Below are positions 37,901-52,900 of a stretch of DNA of 64,000 bases, in pieces. This stretch comes from G963663495 sp963663495 (GTDB taxonomy: Bacteria > Bacteroidota > Rhodothermia > Rhodothermales > Bin80), in the NCBI GenBank assembly GCA_963663495.1, contig OY760427.1, forward strand, positions 3,100,001-3,164,000, read 5' to 3'. The position numbers were made by a program, and so were the translations under genes. How positions within the stretch are numbered: the first letter of the stretch is position 1; each line of letters begins with the position of its first letter. The notes under the pieces were generated by a model. That model was not told the origin of the DNA. It worked only from the letters and a program-made list of their open reading frames with translations, and did no database searches.

Positions 37901-40900
37901 CCGTGCACACGGCGTCGGCTACCATGCGGTTCACCGCTCGCATAGTGGGCGATTCTCGGTACAGGCTCGCTGCTCCCGGCTCACCGCCAAAGAGCAGGTC
38001 CAGCGCATCAACGCTACCGCGAAGCACCCCGGCGAGCGACTCCCCGCACCGGCGAAGCACGCCCATTTCAATGGATCCCCCTGCGGCGCCGGTAGACTCC
38101 AGAGGCGGTTCCAGCAGGGCCGTCACCTCCCAGCCACCCGCCTCCCGGCCGAGAATCCCCATCTCCTCCAGCACCGACAGCAGCCTTCCAAACAACTGCC
38201 CGTGGTCCTCCGTCACCCTGAGCCGGCGGCGGAGTGCCTGCGTCTCAAAATGGTCTCCCGGACGGGGGGCCCATCCCAAGTCCCGGAATCCGCGGAGCAG
38301 CTGCCGCCGCGCCTCGCACTCCAGCTCGCGCCCTAACGCAGCAAGCGACGCCGCGTCCGAGCCCTCCGCCTCAAGGTATTTTTCCAACGCCCCCAGACCA
38401 GACGCAATCTCCTGCGGCTCGGCAAGGAAGTCCGCCTCACGAAGTCCCACCGCCGCCCCCTTGCGCCATACCACCTCGTGCAGCGCATCCTCCAAACGGT
38501 CACCCGACAGGGCTGCCCGGCTCGCCTTTCTGAGCGCGAAGCCCGTGATGCGCGCCACCTCGTCACCCGTCTCCGCGTAAAGCCAATAATCAATCCGGCG
38601 TGTTCCTTCATCTTCACCGCGGTCAATTGCCCGGCAGAAGATCCGATCCGGCATGGTATCGTGCAGGACGAACCGGTCCCATCCGATGGGCAGCCATGTG
38701 CCATCAGCTCCCGCCAAATCCGCAATTCCTCCCAGCACCTGGAAACACGCATCCAGTAGCGAGGGATGCACAAGAAGGCTCCGGTTTCCCGTTGCCGCCG
38801 GCAGCACCACCTCGCCCAGCGCCTCGCCCGAGCCTGACCAGAGCCGGGTCAACCCACGGAATGCCGGCCCGTACGTGATTCCGGTGGTGTCGGAATCCAG
38901 CCTCTCTTCCACATCCACTTCAGCGAGCCCCCCCAGGAGCGCACCGAGGTCTGCCGGCTTAGAAGCAGCTACGGCAATGGGTGCCCAGCGGCCCGTTGCA
39001 TGCGTCTCCCACTGCCCTCTAGTATCCCTGCTAACGACTTTCCACGTGCGATCCTCGCCAAGCACCACCTGTACCAACCGACCTTCGTCATCCGACAACA
39101 CCAGCGGACGCGTGATCGCGGTCTCCTCCAAGACGACGGGAAATCTGTGGCCCGACTCCCGGAGCGCCTCCGCCGCCTGCGCCGCGTACAGTGCGCCCGG
39201 AGCAACCACTTGGCCATACACCCGGTGGTCGGCCAGCCACGCCGGATCCCGGCCGAACAACTGTCTCTCAAAGGAATGTTCACCATCCGGAGAGTCCCGC
39301 TGCACGCCGAGCAGTGCGTGCCCATTCGTTGACTGCCGTCGCAGAGAAGCGGCGATCCAGTAGCGCTCCCGCTGGAAGGGATAGGCAGGCAGCGCAATCC
39401 GCCGCCGCCGCTCCCCTACAAACAGCCCCTCAAAGGCTATGTCAAGACCTGCCTCGTACGCACCCGCTACCGCGAGGGCATAGTTCCCGCTCCCTCCGCG
39501 CCGCTGGCTCGCGATTACCGTCGGCACCTCGGCGCCCTGCCAGGCAAGCGCCGCCATCGGCCCCAAGACGCCGTGCGGCCCGATCTCCAGGAGCAACTCC
39601 ACGTCCAATGCCGCCAGCGTCCGCACTGCCATCATAAACTGTACCGGCTCGCGTGCCTGACGGCGCCAGTATACTCCATCGGGGGCACCCTCCAGCACGC
39701 ACCCGCTCACGGTACTTACCAGTTGTACGGAAGCGGCCGAGGCGTTGGGTGCCGCCGCTTCCAGCTCCGCCAGCACCGGGTCCATCAGCGGGCTGTGGAA
39801 GGCGTGGCTCGTCTGCAGCAATTCCACGCGTAATCCTTCTTTACGGAAAGTATTCAGTAGTGCTTGGACTGCGGCCGCCGGCCCGGTTACCACTTGATGC
39901 ACGCCGTTGTCAGCTGCAAGAGATACTCCACCGTCCAGTCTGGAAACAACCTCGTCCGCCGAGGCAAATACGGCCGCCATTGCACCACCACCGGGAAGCG
40001 ATCCCATCAGCGCGCCGCGGCGCGTGGCAAACCGCATCCCCGCCTCCAAGTCAAAAGCACCCGCGGCGGCTGCCGCCGCAACCTCTCCCACGCTGTGCCC
40101 GAATACGATATCAGGCCGCACCCCCACGCTTGCCCAAAGCGCAGTCAGCCCGCTCTCCAGCGCATAGAGTGCCGGCTGTGTCCACTCGGTGCGGTCCAGT
40201 AGCCCGGCATCCCCGAACATCACATTCCGTAGCGACGCACCCCGCTCCTGGCGGAACACCTCCTCGCACCGGTCCAGCACTGCCTTGAAAACCGGCTCTG
40301 TTTCATAGAGCTCCCGGCCCATCCCCGCCCACTGGCTCCCCTGACCGGTGTAGAGGAATACAACCTTCCCTGTGACAGGCGACACCGCAGCACCCTGCTT
40401 TACGACGTCCAATTGCTCCTGCAGCGAAGCGCGGTCTGTGAACACAAGCCCGGTGCGGTGCAGGAAGTGGCTCCGTCCGACGCTCGCTGTCCACGCCATG
40501 TCGGCAAGCGGCGTATCGTCCGAAAGAACAGCTTCGTACTTTCCGGCCAGCTGATGAAGCGCGCCTTCTGACTTCGCGGACAGTGGTAGCAGGCGGTGCT
40601 GGCGGACAGCCTCAGCCTGCGGGAGGCGGTCACCCGGAACAAGTGCCGATAGTGCAGGAAGACCGATGTGCAGCTGCTCGCGCTCCTCCGCATATCCCTC
40701 AATCACTACATGAGCGTTTGTACCCGAGACTCCGAAGGAGCTGACGGCGGCCCGACCCGGCCGCTCCACCTCCGGCCAGGGAGTAAGCTCTGATGTAACG
40801 CGGACGGGAAGGCTATTCCAGTCCAGCCGCGGGTTCGGCCGCTCGAAGTGCAGGTGCCGCGGAATCACCCCGGTACGGATCGCGAGAATCGCCTTGATCA

Positions 40901-43900
40901 GCCCGGCAACGCCTGCCGCCGCCTCCAAGTGGCCCACATTCGTCTTAACGGATCCGATCAGCAGCGGACGCTCTGGACTCCGGCCCCGACCGTACACCGA
41001 AGCCGCCGCCTCCACCTCAACCGGATCGCCCAGCTCGGTCCCGGTACCGTGCGCCTCCAGATAATCCACCGTGGAGGCCTCCACCCCCGCCCGTGCAAGC
41101 GCCTCCTCAATCACACGCTCCTGCGCCGGACCGTTCGGCACCGTCAGGCCGGCGCTTGCGCCGTCCTGGTTCACCGCCGATCCAAGCACTACCGCAAGGA
41201 TCCGGTCTCCCGCCGCCTCTGCGTCTGCAAGGCGCTTCAGCACAACCATGCCGCACCCCTCGCCCCGTACGAAGCCGTCAGCCGCCGCGTCGAATGTCTT
41301 GCAGCGTCCATCCGCCGCGAGCATTCCCGCATCAGTGAACAGTTGGGTCACGGTTGATGTCAGGATCGCGTTCACCCCTCCCGCCAGTGCCAGATCCGCC
41401 TCGCCCTGCCGGAGTGCCCACGCCGCCTGGTGCAGCGCGACCAGCGACGAGGAACACGCGGTGTCCACCGTGATGGCCGGACCCTCAAGACCAAGCGCAA
41501 AGGCGACCCGACCAATGGCTGTTGAGGCAGCATTGCCCGTAGATCGGTAGATACTCGTCGACGGATCGTTACTAACATCGTTAATGAGCCTTCCGTAGTC
41601 GCCCGTTGAGATTCCCCCGTACACTGCAGTCCGGCTTCCGCGCAGCCCGTCCGGGGCGATCCCGGCATCTTCAAGTGCCGACCAGCTGGTCTCCAGCAGC
41701 ATCCGCTGTTGGGGGTCCAAAAACTCCGCCTCAACCGGAGCTATCCGGAAGAAGCCCGCATCAAAACGATCAATACCCTCCACATAGGCGCCAAAGGGGC
41801 GCGCCGCCTCCGTATCGGCGTCCACGAAGAGCCCGTCCGGACGCCCTCTCGTAACCAGGTTCGCTCCGGAACGAAGCTGGTCCCAGAACGCCTTGGTATC
41901 CAGCGCCCCGGGGAAGCGGCAGGCCATGCCGACGATCACAACCCGTTCATCGCGGCGGACGGCGGGCAAAGAGCGTACCCGCGGCGTCTCCGGTGCCACG
42001 CCGGCAAGCTGGTCCGCAAGGTATTCCGCTAGCCGGGCGATGTCGGGATGATCGAACACCGCCGTGTTCGAGACGACGAAAGCTTCGCGGAAGGCTTGGT
42101 TCAGCCGGTTGCGAAGCGCGACCGCCATCAGCGAGTCCATACCAAGGTCGAAGAATCCCACGGACGGGGAAGGGACGGTGCGGAGGCGCAGGATCTGTAC
42201 CAGTTGTTCCTGCAGGAACCGGATCAGTTCTTTCCGGCGCTCCAAAGGAGCAAGGTTTTGAAGCCGCCCCAAGAATTCTGCAGTGCCTCGAACCGTTTGG
42301 TCTTCCAGATTGGCGATGGGGCGCTCCTCCTCGCGCTCTACCAGCTCGGCAAGCCAAGGTGCGCTCACAGGTAGCGCTGACCAGTTGACGGATGCCACCA
42401 GACTATTGCCGATATCCTCCCGCACGAGCCACGCCAAAACTCGGATGCCCTGCTCCGGAGCAATCCACCCGTCGCCCAAGTCAGCAAGCCGCGTTGCAAT
42501 GCGATCGCGCTGTTCCTCGGCCTCTCCTATGTTTGACCATGCCCCCCACGCAATGGCCTGCCCGGGCAGACCCAATGCCCTCCGGTGCCTGGCCAGCTGA
42601 TCCAGAAAGGCATTAGCCGCCGCATGATTGGCCTGCCCAGGACTCCCTACGACGCCTACCAGGCTGGAGAAAAGAACAAACAGGTCAAGCTCCCGGTCCA
42701 GCGTTGCCCGGTGCAATCGCCACGCCCCCAGCACCTTGGGTCCGAGCACCCGCTCGAACCGCTCCCAGTCCTGGTTAATCAGCGCCGCGTCTGCGAGTGC
42801 TCCCACGCTGTGAATCACGCCTGCCAGCGGCGGAAGCTCGTCGTCAATGCGCGCAAGCATCCCCGCTACCGCCTCTTCGTCCGTGATATCAGCAATCTCA
42901 ATGTGCAGCTCCGCACCGCTGTCCTGAAGCTCCGCCACCATCACCGCGGCAGCTTCGTCCGGCGGCCGGCGGCCATTCAATACAATGCTTCCGGCTCCCG
43001 CCTCTGCCAGCCAGCGCGCCACCTCCAAGCCCAGCCCCCCGAGGCCACCCGTGATAAGATAGCTCCGATCCGCGCGCAGCCGGACCTCACCGGAACCGGA
43101 ATATAACGACGCTTTCTCCCGTCTGGCCAATCGTGTCAGCCGGGCTATCATCCGGGCACCGTCCCGACGGGCGATGCGTGTCTCCCGGTCTGGAAATAGC
43201 AGTTCGTTCGCAAGTATTGCTGCGGACGGAGCAGCATCGGGATCCAGGTCCAGCAGGCGCGGTGTCATATCCCCGTGCTCCATATCCACCACACTCGCAA
43301 AACCCCACAAAGAGGCACCCGCGAGTGCGCCGGAGTGCTCCCGCTCCAATACCTGTCCGCCCCGGGTCACAAACCATGTACCGCTCGTGGGCGACACGCC
43401 CGCATCCGACATCCCCTGTACCAGCGCCAGCGCACCCGCACCCACCGCCTCCAGCTCTGCCTTGAGCTCCAGGGTCGAAAGCCCCGCGCCATCCTGCCGG
43501 ACGCCGCCCAGATACGCCACGCCACGCAGCGCGTCGGGTAGTGACTCAAAGAACCTGTGCCAGGCCTGTCTGCCCCCCTCAGCGGGTCCCAAGGCCGCCT
43601 GGCATCCCCGGCGATCCAGCTCCCCTACCAGCTCCCCTACCAGCTCAGAGTCCAGTCCGCCTCCTCCCGCCAACACGAACAGCCCACCCTCCGGCACAAC
43701 CTCTGTCGGCCCCCGCGCCAAAATCAGAAGTGCCCCGGACGGATCCTCAACAACGGACATGCCCGCATATCCGGTGTCCGTTAGCGCCTGCCGCCATACG
43801 GAAGGGGCAACCAGCGCATAGTCGGTGCGATACGCATCCCGGAATCGCCACCAGCCGGGTAGCAATCCGAAGGTCAAGTCCAGCCATACCTTCCGGTTAG

Positions 43901-46900
43901 CTTCCTCCACGGCCATCAGCATGCCCGACGGGGCCAGAAGGCGCCGGCAGTGAGCGAGCGTCTCGCCCAAGTCGCGGGTAGCGTGCAAAACGTTCGTGGC
44001 AATCACAAGGTCATAGCCGTGTAGCGCGAACCCCTGCTCCGTCGGATCCCGTTCGATGTCAAGTCTCCGAAAGCGAATGTCCACCCCCTGATCACAGAAC
44101 TCCCGCTCTGCGTCCGGGAAGAACGCGGTTGAGATGTCGGTGAAGGTGTATTCGGTCCGGCCTGCCGGCAGGACATCCAGGAGGGCGGCTGTCGTCGCAC
44201 CCGTCCCTGCCCCGACCTCAATCACCCGTAGCGGACGGCCTTCCGGCAATGCGGCGGAAGCCGTGCGCACGGCTTCGGCTACCATGCGGTTTACCGTGCG
44301 TGCGGAGGAGGACTCGCGGTACAGGCTCGCCGCACCCGCCTCGCCGCCAAAGAGCAGATCCAGCGCATCGGTGCGACCGCGGAGTACATCGGCAAGTGAC
44401 TCCCCGCACCGGCGAAGTACATCCAGCTCTACGGATTCGGTCGGCCCAGATTCAGACTCCTCAGGCGTTTCCACAGCGGCTGTCACCTGCCAGCCACCAG
44501 CCGCTTCCCGGGCGAGAAGCCCCATCTCTTCCAGCACCGACAGCAGTCTGCCAAACAGCTGCCCATGGTCCTCTGTCACCTTCAGCCCGCGGCGGAGCGC
44601 CTCCGTCTCAAAACGATCTCCAGGACGAGGCGCCCATCCCAACTCCCGCAATCCTCGGATCAGCTGCCGCCGTGCCTCGCGCTCCAGCTCGTGCCCCAAC
44701 GCAGCGAGTGACTCCGTGTCCAAGCCCTCCGCTTCAATGTATTTTTCTAACGCTCCCAGACCAGACTCAATCTTCTGAGGCCCGGCGAGGAAGTTCGCAT
44801 CACGAAGTCCTACCGCCGCCCCCTCGCGCCACACCACCTCGTGCAGTGCATCCTCCATCCGATCACCCGACAGGGCAGCCCGGCTCGCCTTTCTGCGCGC
44901 GAAGCCCGTGATGCGCGCCAGCTCCTCGCCCGTGTCCGCATAGAGCCAGAAATCTGCTTTTCGCGTCCCCCCTGCTTCGCCGAGGTCCAGCGCATGGCAG
45001 AAGATGTGATCCGGCAACGCGTCGTAAAGGATCAGGCGGTCCCAGCCGAGAGGCAGCCATGTTTCCCCGGCTCTGTCCAAGTTCGGGATGCCACCCAGCA
45101 CCTGAAAACAAGCGTCAAGCAGCGCCGGATGTATGAGAAGATTGCTGCAATCCGTTCCCGCCGGCAGCTGCACCTCGCCCAGTGCCTCACCCGATCCCGA
45201 CCAGAGCCGGGTCAGACCGCGAAACGCCGGCCCCAACGCGATCCGCGTGGTGCTGCGATCCAGCTCCAGGTACAGTATCTCCACGTCCACCTGAGCGAGG
45301 CGCCCTGTCAGTGCAACAATATCTGCCGGCCCGGACGCGGATACCGCAATGGATGCCCAGCGGCCTTCGGCGTGCGTCTCCCACTTTCCCCTGCTATCCT
45401 TGCTAGCGATTTCCCATGTGCGGTCCTCATCAAGCACCACCTGTACCAGCCGGCCTTCACTTTCCGAAAGCACTAGTGGACGCGTAATCGTGGACTCCTC
45501 AATGACGACAGGAACATCGCGGTTCGTTTCTCGAAGCGCCTCTGCCACCTGCGCTGCGTAGAGCGCGCCCGGAGCGACCGCTTTGCCGAACACCTTGTGG
45601 TCGGCAAGCCATGCAGGATCCCAAGGGAAGAGTTGTCTCTCAAAAGAATGCTCCCCATCCCGGGAATCCCGCCGCACTCCAAGAAGCGCGTGCCCCTTCG
45701 CTGTCTGCCATCGCGGAGAGGCGGAGGTCCAATATCGCTCCCGCTGGAAGGGATAGGAAGGCAGCGAGACCCGCCGCCGCCGCTCCCCTACAAACAGACC
45801 CTCAAAGGCTATGTCAAGACCCGCCTCGTAGGCACCCGCTACCGCGAGGGCATAGTCTCCGCTCCCGCCGCGCTGCTGGCTCGCAATCACAGTGGGCACC
45901 TCGGCGTGCGGCCAGGCAAGCGCCGCCATGGGCCCCAAGACACCGTGCGGCCCAACCTCCAGCAACAGCCCCGCCTCCTGCGCCGCCAGCGTCTGCATTG
46001 CCGCCTGGAACTGGACCGGCTCGCGTGCCTGGCGCCGCCAGTACGCTCCGTCGGGGGCACCTTCCAGCACACGCCCGGTAACATTGCTTACCAGCCGTAC
46101 GGATGGGGCAGAGGCTTTGGGCACCGCCGCTTCCAGCTCCGCCAGCACCGGGTCCATCAGCGCGCTGTGGAAGGCGTGACTCGTCTGGAGACGGACCACG
46201 CGCAACCCTTCGTCCTCAATCGATTGTATAAGCGCATCAATGGCGGCCTCCGGTCCGGTCACCACCTGGTGCGTACCATTGTCGGCTGCCAGCTCAACGC
46301 CCTCCGGGAGCACATCGTGCACACGGTCCGACGAAGCAAATACCGCCGCCATCGCACCTCCACCGGGAAGCGAACCCATAAGCGCGCCCCGGCGCGTGGC
46401 AAACCGCATCCCGGCCTCCAAGTCAAAAGCACCCGCGGCTGCCGCCGCCGCGACCTCTCCCACGCTGTGCCCGAAGACAATATCGGGCCGTACCCCCACG
46501 CTCGCCCACAGCGCGGTCAACCCGCTCTCCAGCGCATAGAGCGCCGGCTGTGTCCATTCTGTCCGGTCCAGCCGCCCGGCATCCTCGAACATCACCGTGA
46601 GAAGCGATCTGCCGCGCTCTTCACGGAACACCTCCTCGCACCGGTCCAGCACCGTCCGAAAGACCGGCTCGGTTTCATAGAGCTCCCGGCCCATCCCCGC
46701 CCATTGGCTCCCCTGACCGGTGTAGAGGAACGCAATCCTTCCAGTGGAAGGCGATCCCATGGCGCCTTGCTCCACGTTTGTCAGTTGCACCCCCAGCGAG
46801 GCACGATCGCTGAACACAAGCCCGGCCCGGTGCACAAAATGGCTCCGTCCTGAGCCCGCCGTCCAAGCTAGGTCAGCGAGTGGTGAGTCTTCAGAGAGGG

Positions 46901-49900
46901 CCGCCGTGTGCCTGTCTGCTAGCTGCCGGAGTGCGTCCTCGGACTTCGCGGAGAGCGGAAGCAGGCGGTGCTGGCGCACAGCACCTGCCTGCGTCAGTCG
47001 GTCGCCGGGGGTGAGTGCAGGAAGTCCAATTTGCGGCGGTTCGCGTTCCTCCGCGTAACCCTCAATCACAATGTGGGCGTTCGTACCCGAGTAGCCGAAC
47101 GAGCTGACCGCAGCCCGGCGGGGACGGTCAGCTTTCGGCCACGGGGTAGCCTCCGATGTCACACGGACGGGAAGGCTCTCCCAATCCACCCGCGGGTTCG
47201 GGCGCTCAAAGTGCAGGTGGCGCGGAATCACGCCGCGCCGGAGTGCGAGCACAATCTTTATCAGTCCGGCTACGCCTGCCGCCGACTCAAGGTGGCCCAC
47301 GTTCGTCTTCACGGATCCGATCAGCAGCGGGCGCTCTGGATTCCGGCCGCGACCGTACACCGAAGCTGCCGACGTTACCTCTACCGGGTCCCCGAGCTCG
47401 GTCCCCGTACCGTGCGCCTCCAGGTAATCCACCGAGGATGCCTCCACTCCCGCACGCGCGAGTGCCTCCTTGATCACGCGCTCTTGAGCCGGGCCGTTTG
47501 GCACTGTCAGCCCGGCACTCGCGCCGTCCTGGTTGATTGCCGATCCGAGCAGAACTGCGAGGATCCGATCTCCTGCCGCCTCTGCATCCACGAGAGGCTT
47601 CAGTACAACCATACCGCATCCCTCACCGCGCACGTAGCCGTCCGCTGCCGCATCAAAGGTCTTGCAGTGCCCATCCGCCGCCAGCATCCCCGCGTCATCA
47701 AAGATGCGGGTTGCGGTTGATGTTAGGATCGCATTCACCCCTCCTGCCAGTGCCATATCCGCCTCCCCTGCACGGAGCGCCGCCGCCGCCTGGTGGAGCG
47801 CGACCAGCGAGGAAGAGCACGCGGTGTCCACTGTGATCGCGGGACCTTCAAGACCGAGTGCGAAAGAAATCCGACCAACCGCGGCCGATGAGGTGGCGCC
47901 GGTAGCCCTGTACAGGTGGGTCAGCGGATCAGGTACGATGCCGGCAGCAAGCTCCTGGTAGTCGCTCGTTGAGACCCCGCCGTACACCCCTGTTCGGCTT
48001 CCGCGGAGCCCCTCCGGGGCAATCCCCGCGTCCTCAAGCGCCGACCAGCTCGTCTCCAGCAGCATCCGCTGCTGCGGATCTAAAAACTCGGCTTCAACCG
48101 GCGCTATACGGAAGAAGCCGGCATCAAAGCGGTCAAGTCCCTCCACATAGGCCCCGAAGTGGCGTGCAGCCTCCGTTTCGGCATCCACGAAGAGCCCGTC
48201 AGGACGACCCCTCGTCACCAAATCCGCCCCGGAACGAAGCTGCTCCCAGAACGCCTCGGCATCCGGCGCCCCGGGGAAGCGGCAGGCCATACCAATGATT
48301 GCAATACGTTCGTCGCCTCGTGGCCGGACGGCGGGTAAGGCTCGTATCCGAGGCATCTCCGTGGACACGCCGGCAAGCTTATCCGCAAGGTGTTCTGCCA
48401 GCCGAGCAATGTCAGGATGATCGAATACTGCCGTGTTTGAGATGACAAATGCCCCTCGGAATGCCCTGTTCAGGCGGTTACGGAGCTCTACCGACATGAG
48501 CGAGTCCATGCCCAAGTCGAAAAATCCTGCCGTAGTCGACGGAACAGAGCGGAGGCGCAAAATCTGTACTACCTGTTCCTGTACGAACCGGATCAGTTCT
48601 GCCTGCCGCTCTTCGGGCGCAAGCCCCTCAAGCCGCCTGAGGAGACCATCCTGATTGGCGGAGGCGGGATCCTCATCGCGTGCCACCACTTCTGAAAGCC
48701 AAGGCGCCCGGACCGGAAGCGCCGACCAGTCTACCGACGCCACCACGCTGGTTTTGATGTCCTCCCGCACGAGCCGCTCCAAGGCACGGACACCCATGTC
48801 GGGAGCAATCCATACCTCGCCGTAGGGAGCGAGCTGCGCCCCAATGCGATCACGCTGCTCTTCGGCCTGACCTACGCCCGACCACGCCCCCCATGCAATG
48901 GCCTGCCCCGGCAGGCCCAGCGCCCGCCGGTGCCTGGCCAACTGATCCAGGAAGGCATTGGCCGCAGCGTAGTTGGCCTGCCCCCGGTTCCCGACAACGC
49001 CTGCTAGGCTGGTAAAGAGGACAAACAGGTCAAGATCCCGGTCAAGCGTCGCCCGGTGCAGTCGCCACGCTCCCAGCGCCTTCGGCCCGAGCACCCGCTC
49101 AAACCGCTCCCAGTCCTGGTTAATTAATGCCCCATCGGAAAGCGTTCCCACACTGTGGATCACGCCCGCCAGCGGCGGAAGATCGGCATCAATGCGCGCA
49201 AGCATCCCCGCTACCGCATCCTCGTCCGTCACATCGGCGATCTCAACGTGCACCTCCGCGCCGCTCTCGCGGAGCTCCGCCACTGCCGCTGCGGCTGCTT
49301 CGCCCGGCGCCCGGCGGCCGTTCAAGATAATGCTTCCGGCTCCCGTCTCTGCGAGCCAGCGCGCTACCTCCAAGCCAAGGCCTCCCAGCCCCCCGGTGAT
49401 AAGATAGCTCCGGTCTGCGCGCAGCTGGACCTCACCTGAATCCGATGGTTCCTCCCGCCTAGCCATTAGGGTTAGCCGGGCTACTAGCCGGGCTCCGTCC
49501 CGCCTTGCGATGCGCGTCTCCCGATCCGGGAATAGCAACTCGTCCGCAAGCGTGTCGGCACACGGGGGAACATCTGGGTCCAGATCCAGCAGGCGCGGCG
49601 TCAGATCCCCGTGCTCAAAATCCACCACACTGGCAAAACCCCACAAAGAAGCACCCGCGAGTGCGCCCGTACGCTCCCGTCCGACCACCTGTCCACCCCG
49701 CGTCACAAACCACGTACCGTTTATCGGCGACACGCCTGCATCCGACATCCCCTGTACCAGCGACAGCGCTCCCGCACCCACCGCCTCCAGCTCTACCTCG
49801 AACTCCGAGGTAGAACACCCCGCCCCATCCTCCCGGATGCCGCCCAGATACGCCACACCCAGTGACGCTTCGGGTAATAACTCAAAGAACCTGCGCCACG

Positions 49901-52900
49901 CCTGCCTATCGCCCTCCACCGGCCCGTTGACTGCCTGGCATCCCCGTTGGTCCAGCTCCTCTACCAGCTCCCCTACCAGCTCAGAGCTCAGTCCGCCTCC
50001 TCCCGCCAGCACGAACAGCCCGCCCTCCGCCACCACCTCTGATGGCCCACGCGCCAGGATCATTAGCGCCCCGGACGGATCCTCAACCACCGACATCCCT
50101 GCATACCCGGTGTCCGTTAGCACCTGCCGCCACACGGAAGGGGCAACCAGCGCGTAGTCGGTGCGATACTCGTCCCGGAAACGCCACCAGCCGGGCAACA
50201 GCCCGAAGGTCAGATCCCGCCATACCTTCCGATCGGCTTCCTCAACGGCCACCAGCATGCCAGACGGGGCCAGGAGGCGCCGGCAATGGGCGAGCGTTTC
50301 GCCCAGGGCGCGGGTAGCATGCAGGACATTCGCGGCGATCACAATGTCGTAGCCGTGGAGCGCAAACCCCTGCTCCGATGGATCCCGTTCAATGTTAAGC
50401 GCCCGGAAGCAAAGTTCCACGCCCCGGTCGGCAAACTCCCGCTCCGCATCCGGGAACGAGTCCGTTGAGATATCGGTGAAGGTGTATTCGGTCCGGTCTG
50501 CCGGCAGTACCTCCAGGAGCGCGGATGTCGTCGCACCCGTCCCTGCACCTATTTCAATTACCCGTAGCGGACGACCTTCCGGCAGCGCGGCGGACCCCGT
50601 GCGCACGGCTTCGGCTACCATGCGGTTCACTGCCCGCTTGGCGGCCGACCCGCGGTACAGCTCTGCCGCTCCGGGCTCGCCTCCATAGAGCAGGTCCAGC
50701 GCATCGGTGCGGCCCCGCAGTACCTCGGCGAACGACTCCCCGCACCGGCGAAGTACATCCAGCTCTATGGATTCGGTCGGCCCAGCTTCAGACTCTGCAG
50801 ACGGTTCCAGCGCAGCTATTACTTGCCAGGCACCAGCCGCTTCTCGGGCAAGAAACCCCATCTCTTCCAGCACCGACAGCAGCCTTCCGAACAGCTGCCC
50901 GTGGTCCTCTGTCACCTTCAGCCGGCGGCGGAGCGCATCCGTCTCAAAACGATCTCCCGGACGGAGCTTCCATCCCAGCTGCCGCAATCCGCGTAGCAGA
51001 TGCCACCGAGCCTCTCGCTCCAGCACAGTGTCCGATCGTCCCTCCTCAAAGTATCCTTCCAACACCCTTAGACCAGACGCAATCTCCTGCGGCTCGCCGA
51101 GAAATACCGCCTCTCGAAGTCCCACCGCCGCCCCCTCACGCCACACCACCTCGTGCAGCATATCCTCCAAACGACCACCCGACAGGGCAGCCCGGCTCGC
51201 TTGTCTGAGCCTGAAGCCTTCAATGCGCGCCAGCTCCTCACCCGTTCCCGTGTAAAGCCAAAAATCGACTGTACGTGTCCTCCCTTCCTCGCCGCGGTCC
51301 AGTACGCGGCAAAAGATACGATCCGGTAGCGCCCTGTACAGGATGAAGCGATCCCAGCCGGTTGGCAACCATGTGCCCCCGTCAAGATCCGGCAGACCTC
51401 TCAACACCTGGAAACACGCATCCAGCAGCGCCGGATGTATGAGAAGATTTCTGCGATCCGTTCCCGCCGGCAGCACCACCTCCCCCAGCGCCTCACCGGT
51501 GCCCAGCCAGAGCCGGGTCAGACCGCGGAACGCCGGCCCGTACACGATCCCCGCGGTGCCGCGATCCAGCTCCAGGTACCGTGCCTCCATGTCCACCTGA
51601 GCGAGGGCGGCCTGCAACACGCCGAGATCTGCCATCCCGGACACAGCTACCGCAATGGGTGCCCAGCGACCTTCAGTATGCGTCTCCCATTGCTCCGTGC
51701 TACCTCTGCTACTGACCTTCCATGTGCGGTCCCCGCCGAGCACCACCTGTACCAGCCGGCCTTCGCCATCCGACAGCACCAACGGGCGTGTAATCGCGGT
51801 CTCCTCCAGGACAATCGGAAATTTGTGGTTCGTTTCCCGAAGCGCTTCCGCCATCTGCGCCGCGTACAGCGCGCCAGGGGCAACCACCTCGCCAAATACC
51901 CGGTGATCGGCAAGCCACGCCGGATCCCGACCGAACAGCTGTCGCTCGAACGAGTGCTCGCCATCCGGGGAGTCCCTCCGCACCCCGAGCAGCACATGCC
52001 CCTCCTCTGACATCCGTCGCGGAGAAGTGGAGATCCAGTAGCGCTCCCGCTGGAAGGGATAAGCGGGCAGTGCAATCCGCCGCCGCCGCTCCCCCACAAA
52101 CAGCCCCTCAAAGGCAATGTCAAGACCCGCCTCGTACGCACCCGCCACCGCGCCTGCGAAGTCTCCGCTTGCGCCGCGCTGCTGGCTCGCAATCACGGTT
52201 GGCGACTCGGGCTGCGGCCAAGTCAGCGCCGCCATTGGCCCCAATACGCCGTGCGGCCCAATCTCCAGGAGCAACCCTATGTCCAGTGCCGCCAGCGTCC
52301 GCATAGCCCTCTGGAACTGGACCGGTTCGCGTGCCTGACTGCGCCAGTACGCTCCGTCGGGGGCGGGTTCCAGCACGCGCCCCGTCACATTGCTTACCAA
52401 CCGTACGGAAGGGGCCGAAACTTTAGGCACCGCCGCTTCCAGCTCCGCCAGCACCGGGTCCATCAGCGCGCTGTGGAAAGCATGGCTCGTCTGAAGACGT
52501 ACCACGCGCAACCCTTCGTCCTCAAAGAATTGCGTTAGCACATCCATCGCAGACTCCGGCCCGGTCACAACCTGGTGCAGACCATTGTCGGCTGCCAGCT
52601 CTACGCCCTCCCGGAGCGCATCACGCACCCGATCCGCCGAAGCAAATACCGCCGCCATCGCACCGCCCGCAGGAAGCGAACCCATCAGCGCACCGCGGCG
52701 CGTGGCAAACCGCATCCCGGCCTCAAGATCAAAAGCCCCCGCGGCGGCTGCTGCCGCAACCTCTCCCACGCTGTGCCCGAACACGATATCAGGCCGCACG
52801 CCCACGCTCCCCCACAGTGCGGTCAGCCCGCTCTCCAGCGCATAGAGCGCCGGCTGCGTCCATTCGGTGCGGTCCAGCAGCTCGGCATCCTCAAACATCA

